Source: Methanothrix harundinacea
GTDB taxonomy: Archaea; Halobacteriota; Methanosarcinia; Methanotrichales; Methanotrichaceae
Reading direction: 5' to 3'
Assembly: GCA_001509375.1 (NCBI GenBank)
Contig: LGFT01000023.1
Location: 1-33,266, forward strand
Length of the DNA: 33,266 nucleotides
Both the position numbers and the translations under genes were made by a program. Under the pieces are notes generated by a model that saw only the letters and a list, made by a program, of their open reading frames with translations, did no database searches and was not told the origin of the DNA. This document shows positions 31,232-33,266 of the stretch, one piece after another. Numbering within the stretch: the stretch's first letter is position 1; each line of letters begins with the position of its first letter.

Positions 31232-33127
31232 ATGGAGGAGGTGGGTCAGGTGAAAGATCATGAGACGATGAGGGTGGACAAAGTCGGAGATGAAAGACGA
31301 AGCGCCCTGGAAGAGCCCGGCCACGATCTCGCCCCCACTCTCGGTCTTTTCGCCCCGGAGCTTCTTCGAAAGAGGTACCTCCGGCGGGACGAACTCGGGA
31401 ACGTCTCCGAAACCCCGGAGGAGATGTTCAGCCGGGTGGCGAGGCACGTCGCTCAGGCCGAGGGGAGGTTCGGCGGCGACCGCGGCGCAGTAGCGTCAAA
31501 GTTCAGGGACGTCATGAGCCAGGGGCTCTTCCTCCCCAACTCCCCAACCCTGATGAACGCCGGCCTCTCCTTGGGGCAGCTCTCGGCCTGCTTCGTCCTG
31601 CCGGTGGAGGACTCGATGGACGGGATCTTCGGGGCCCTGAAGGAGATGGCGAAGATCCACCAGAGCGGTGGAGGGACCGGCTTCTCCTTCTCGAGCCTCC
31701 GGCCGAAGGGCGATCCGGTGCGGGCGACCGGCGGGATCGCCAGCGGCCCAGTCTCCTTCATGGAGGTCTTCGACGCCGCCACCGAGGTGATAAAGCAGGG
31801 CGGCCGCAGACGCGGAGCGAACATGGCGGTCCTCCGGGCCGACCACCCCGACATCCTGGAGTTCGTCCGGGCCAAGGAGACGCCGGGGAGGCTTCAGAAC
31901 TTCAACCTCTCCGTGGGGATCACCGACGATCAGATGGCGAAGGCACGATCGGGTGGCGGAATCGACCTCGTGAACCCGAGGTCCGGCCTGGTCACGGAGA
32001 CGATCGACGCCTCCGGCCTCCTCCGAGAGATCGCGACCCACGCCTGGCACCGAGGCGACCCCGGCGTCCTCTTCCTCGACAGGATAAATGAAAGACACCC
32101 CCTGTCGGGGACGATCGAGGCGACTAACCCCTGCGGCGAGCAGCCGCTTCTCCCCTACGAGTCCTGCAATCTCGGCTCCATCAACCTCTCCCGTTTCGTC
32201 GAAGGGGGCGAGGTCGAGTGGGACCGGCTTTCTGAGACGGCCCGGCTGGCGGTGCGGTTCCTCGACGACGTCATCGAGGTGAACCGCTTCCCCCTCAGAA
32301 AGATCCGGGATGCGACTTTGAGGTCGAGAAAGATCGGCCTGGGGGTGATGGGGTTTGCGGAGATGCTGATCGAGCTTGGCATATCCTACAACTCGGAAGA
32401 GGCGATCCGGCTCGCCGAGGAGACTATGAAATCCATTGCGGAGACGGCCCGGGACGAGTCCCAAAAGCTCGGCGAGGAGAGGGGGTCGTTCCCCCTCCTC
32501 GAAGAGAGCAGCCTCAAGTACAACGCCATGAGGAACGCCACCGTCACCACCGTCGCGCCGACGGGCTCCATCAGCATTATCGCCGGGACCAGTCCCGGCA
32601 TAGAACCCTTATTCGGCCTCTCCTTCTCCCGGGACCTCATCGGCGACGAAATGGTGGTCACTAGCCCCCTCTTCGAGAGGATAACGAAGGAGAGGGGTGT
32701 ATACAGCGAGACCCTGATGCGGGAGGTGGCAAGAAGGGGGACCCTCTCGGGCGTCGGCGGAGTCCCCAACGACCTGCGCGACTTATTCGTCACGGCGATG
32801 GAGGTCCCGCCCGCTCAGCACGTTAAAATCCAGGCGGCCTTCCAGAGGTACACCGACAACGGCGTATCCAAAACCGTGAACCTCCCGCAGGAAGCGACGG
32901 TCGAGGACGTCCTCGGAATCTTCACCCTCGCCTTCGAGCTCGGCTGTAAAGGTATCACAGTCTACCGGTACGGCTGCCGGGACCAGCTCCTCTATCTGGG
33001 AGAGGGGGGACGAAAGGAGAAGAGAGGAAAGGAGAGGGAGACGAGGAGGGCGAAGGATATGGTGACGGATGCGGTGACCGATGTGAAGACAGTGACCGGC
33101 ACCGGAAGGTGCAGCCTCTGCGACTGA
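31232..33127 (+). CDS. nrdJ: Adenosylcobalamin-dependent ribonucleotide reductase (class II)
   Basis: The product has about 631 residues. It reduces ribonucleotides to deoxyribonucleotides using a cobalamin-generated thiyl radical. Class II marks are NSPTLMNAG with the nearby SACFVLPVEDS cysteine, the active loop NPCGEQPLLPYESCNLGS, and APTGSISIIAGTSPGIEP. A basic/charged linker leads to a C-terminal CxxC (RCSLC) that re-reduces the active-site disulfide. It is shorter than many class II enzymes and has no obvious ATP-cone domain at the N-terminus. The start is uncertain among TTG 31223, ATG 31232 and ATG 31268. It is divergent from cooC. Confidence 0.92.
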   Translation: MEEVGQVKDHETMRVDKVGDERRSALEEPGHDLAPTLGLFAPELLRKRYLRRDELGNVSETPEEMFSRVARHVAQAEGRFGGDRGAVASKFRDVMSQGLFLPNSPTLMNAGLSLGQLSACFVLPVEDSMDGIFGALKEMAKIHQSGGGTGFSFSSLRPKGDPVRATGGIASGPVSFMEVFDAATEVIKQGGRRRGANMAVLRADHPDILEFVRAKETPGRLQNFNLSVGITDDQMAKARSGGGIDLVNPRSGLVTETIDASGLLREIATHAWHRGDPGVLFLDRINERHPLSGTIEATNPCGEQPLLPYESCNLGSINLSRFVEGGEVEWDRLSETARLAVRFLDDVIEVNRFPLRKIRDATLRSRKIGLGVMGFAEMLIELGISYNSEEAIRLAEETMKSIAETARDESQKLGEERGSFPLLEESSLKYNAMRNATVTTVAPTGSISIIAGTSPGIEPLFGLSFSRDLIGDEMVVTSPLFERITKERGVYSETLMREVARRGTLSGVGGVPNDLRDLFVTAMEVPPAQHVKIQAAFQRYTDNGVSKTVNLPQEATVEDVLGIFTLAFELGCKGITVYRYGCRDQLLYLGEGGRKEKRGKERETRRAKDMVTDAVTDVKTVTGTGRCSLCD

Positions 33128-33173
33128 CGCCGTCTCGATAAGCCTTAAACCCCCGAAGATATATCCAACAAAC

Positions 33174-33266
33174 ATGAAGATCGGGATCGCCGACACGAAC
33201 TTCGCCCGATACGACATGGCCCGGGCCGCCATAAAGGAGCTGAAGAGGGGCTGCTCCGCCGAGATC
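33174..33266 (+). CDS. ribC: Archaeal riboflavin synthase, N-terminal part (runs off window)
   Basis: The last 31 codons read MKIGIADTNFARYDMARAA and on, the characteristic opening of the archaeal-type riboflavin synthase (lumazine-synthase-like fold). This enzyme dismutates 6,7-dimethyl-8-ribityllumazine to riboflavin. No GGAGG precedes the ATG, but CTTAAAC at 33144-33150 could be a TATA box giving a leaderless message. The gene is cut by the window end. Flavin supply fits the many flavoproteins here. Confidence 0.75.
   Translation, partial: MKIGIADTNFARYDMARAAIKELKRGCSAEI

Noticed and set aside
31496-32464. 322-codon minus-strand ORF opposite nrdJ
   Set aside because: Shadow frame; the plus strand holds all ribonucleotide reductase active-site motifs across it.
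1-33266. CRISPR arrays, tRNA or rRNA genes
   Set aside because: No regularly spaced direct repeats, cloverleaf-like stretches or rRNA-like conserved blocks were seen on reading, though a dedicated tRNA scan was not possible.

Overview
The window looks like a chromosomal segment of a GC-rich, strictly anaerobic methanogenic archaeon. The best fit is an aceticlastic Methanothrix/Methanocrinis-type organism, but that is inferred from gene content, not from a marker gene. The archaeal signs are TATA-like boxes about 25-50 bases before several genes, strong GGAGG/GGTGA ribosome sites, a mevalonate-pathway HMG-CoA synthase, an anaerobic cobaltochelatase of the CbiK type, a CooC-type CO dehydrogenase maturation ATPase, a cobalamin-dependent ribonucleotide reductase and the first codons of an archaeal-type riboflavin synthase. 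No rRNA, tRNA or CRISPR array was seen.

Layout. 1-1.7 kb: a TPR protein and a secreted pentapeptide-repeat protein (minus strand). 1.7-5.4 kb: a three-gene operon (Old-Yellow-Enzyme/dienoyl-CoA-reductase-like flavoenzyme, acetoacetate-decarboxylase-like protein, short-chain dehydrogenase) that looks acquired. 5.4-9.0 kb: a decaying zone with a TnpB remnant containing in-frame stops and abutting a CCCTA repeat, a large internally duplicated membrane protein, and a DUF362-like gene broken by a one-base frameshift and an in-frame TGA. 9.1-10.7 kb: a cation efflux protein and an OsmC-like protein. 10.8-13.5 kb: a minus-strand group of a carboxymuconolactone-decarboxylase-like protein, CbiK and two tandem membrane methyltransferase-like proteins. 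13.7-16.2 kb: a secreted domain protein followed by a secreted caspase/legumain-like peptidase that carries the same domain at its N-terminus. 16.4-18.9 kb: HMG-CoA synthase, a small unknown protein and an FMN-binding protein. 19.1-22.6 kb: an FMN-binding glutamate-synthase-type protein and glutamate dehydrogenase. 22.8-23.1 kb: an orphan HicB-like protein. 23.2-29.7 kb: a formate/electron-bifurcation block. 29.8-33.3 kb: a Cys-rich small protein, CooC, ribonucleotide reductase and the start of riboflavin synthase.

The most interesting block is 23.2-29.7 kb. NfnA is translationally coupled to a 919-residue Cys-type formate dehydrogenase alpha subunit with a NuoG-like Fe-S head. NfnB is divergently transcribed and followed by a formate/nitrite-family channel. 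No F420-reducing FdhB is present in the window, so the simplest reading is a formate dehydrogenase that exchanges electrons with NADP(H) and ferredoxin through an Nfn module. Other notable points are the stand-alone relative of the peptidase's N-terminal domain, a CooC gene whose ribosome site points at an ATC codon, and several perfect inverted repeats in leaders and between genes.
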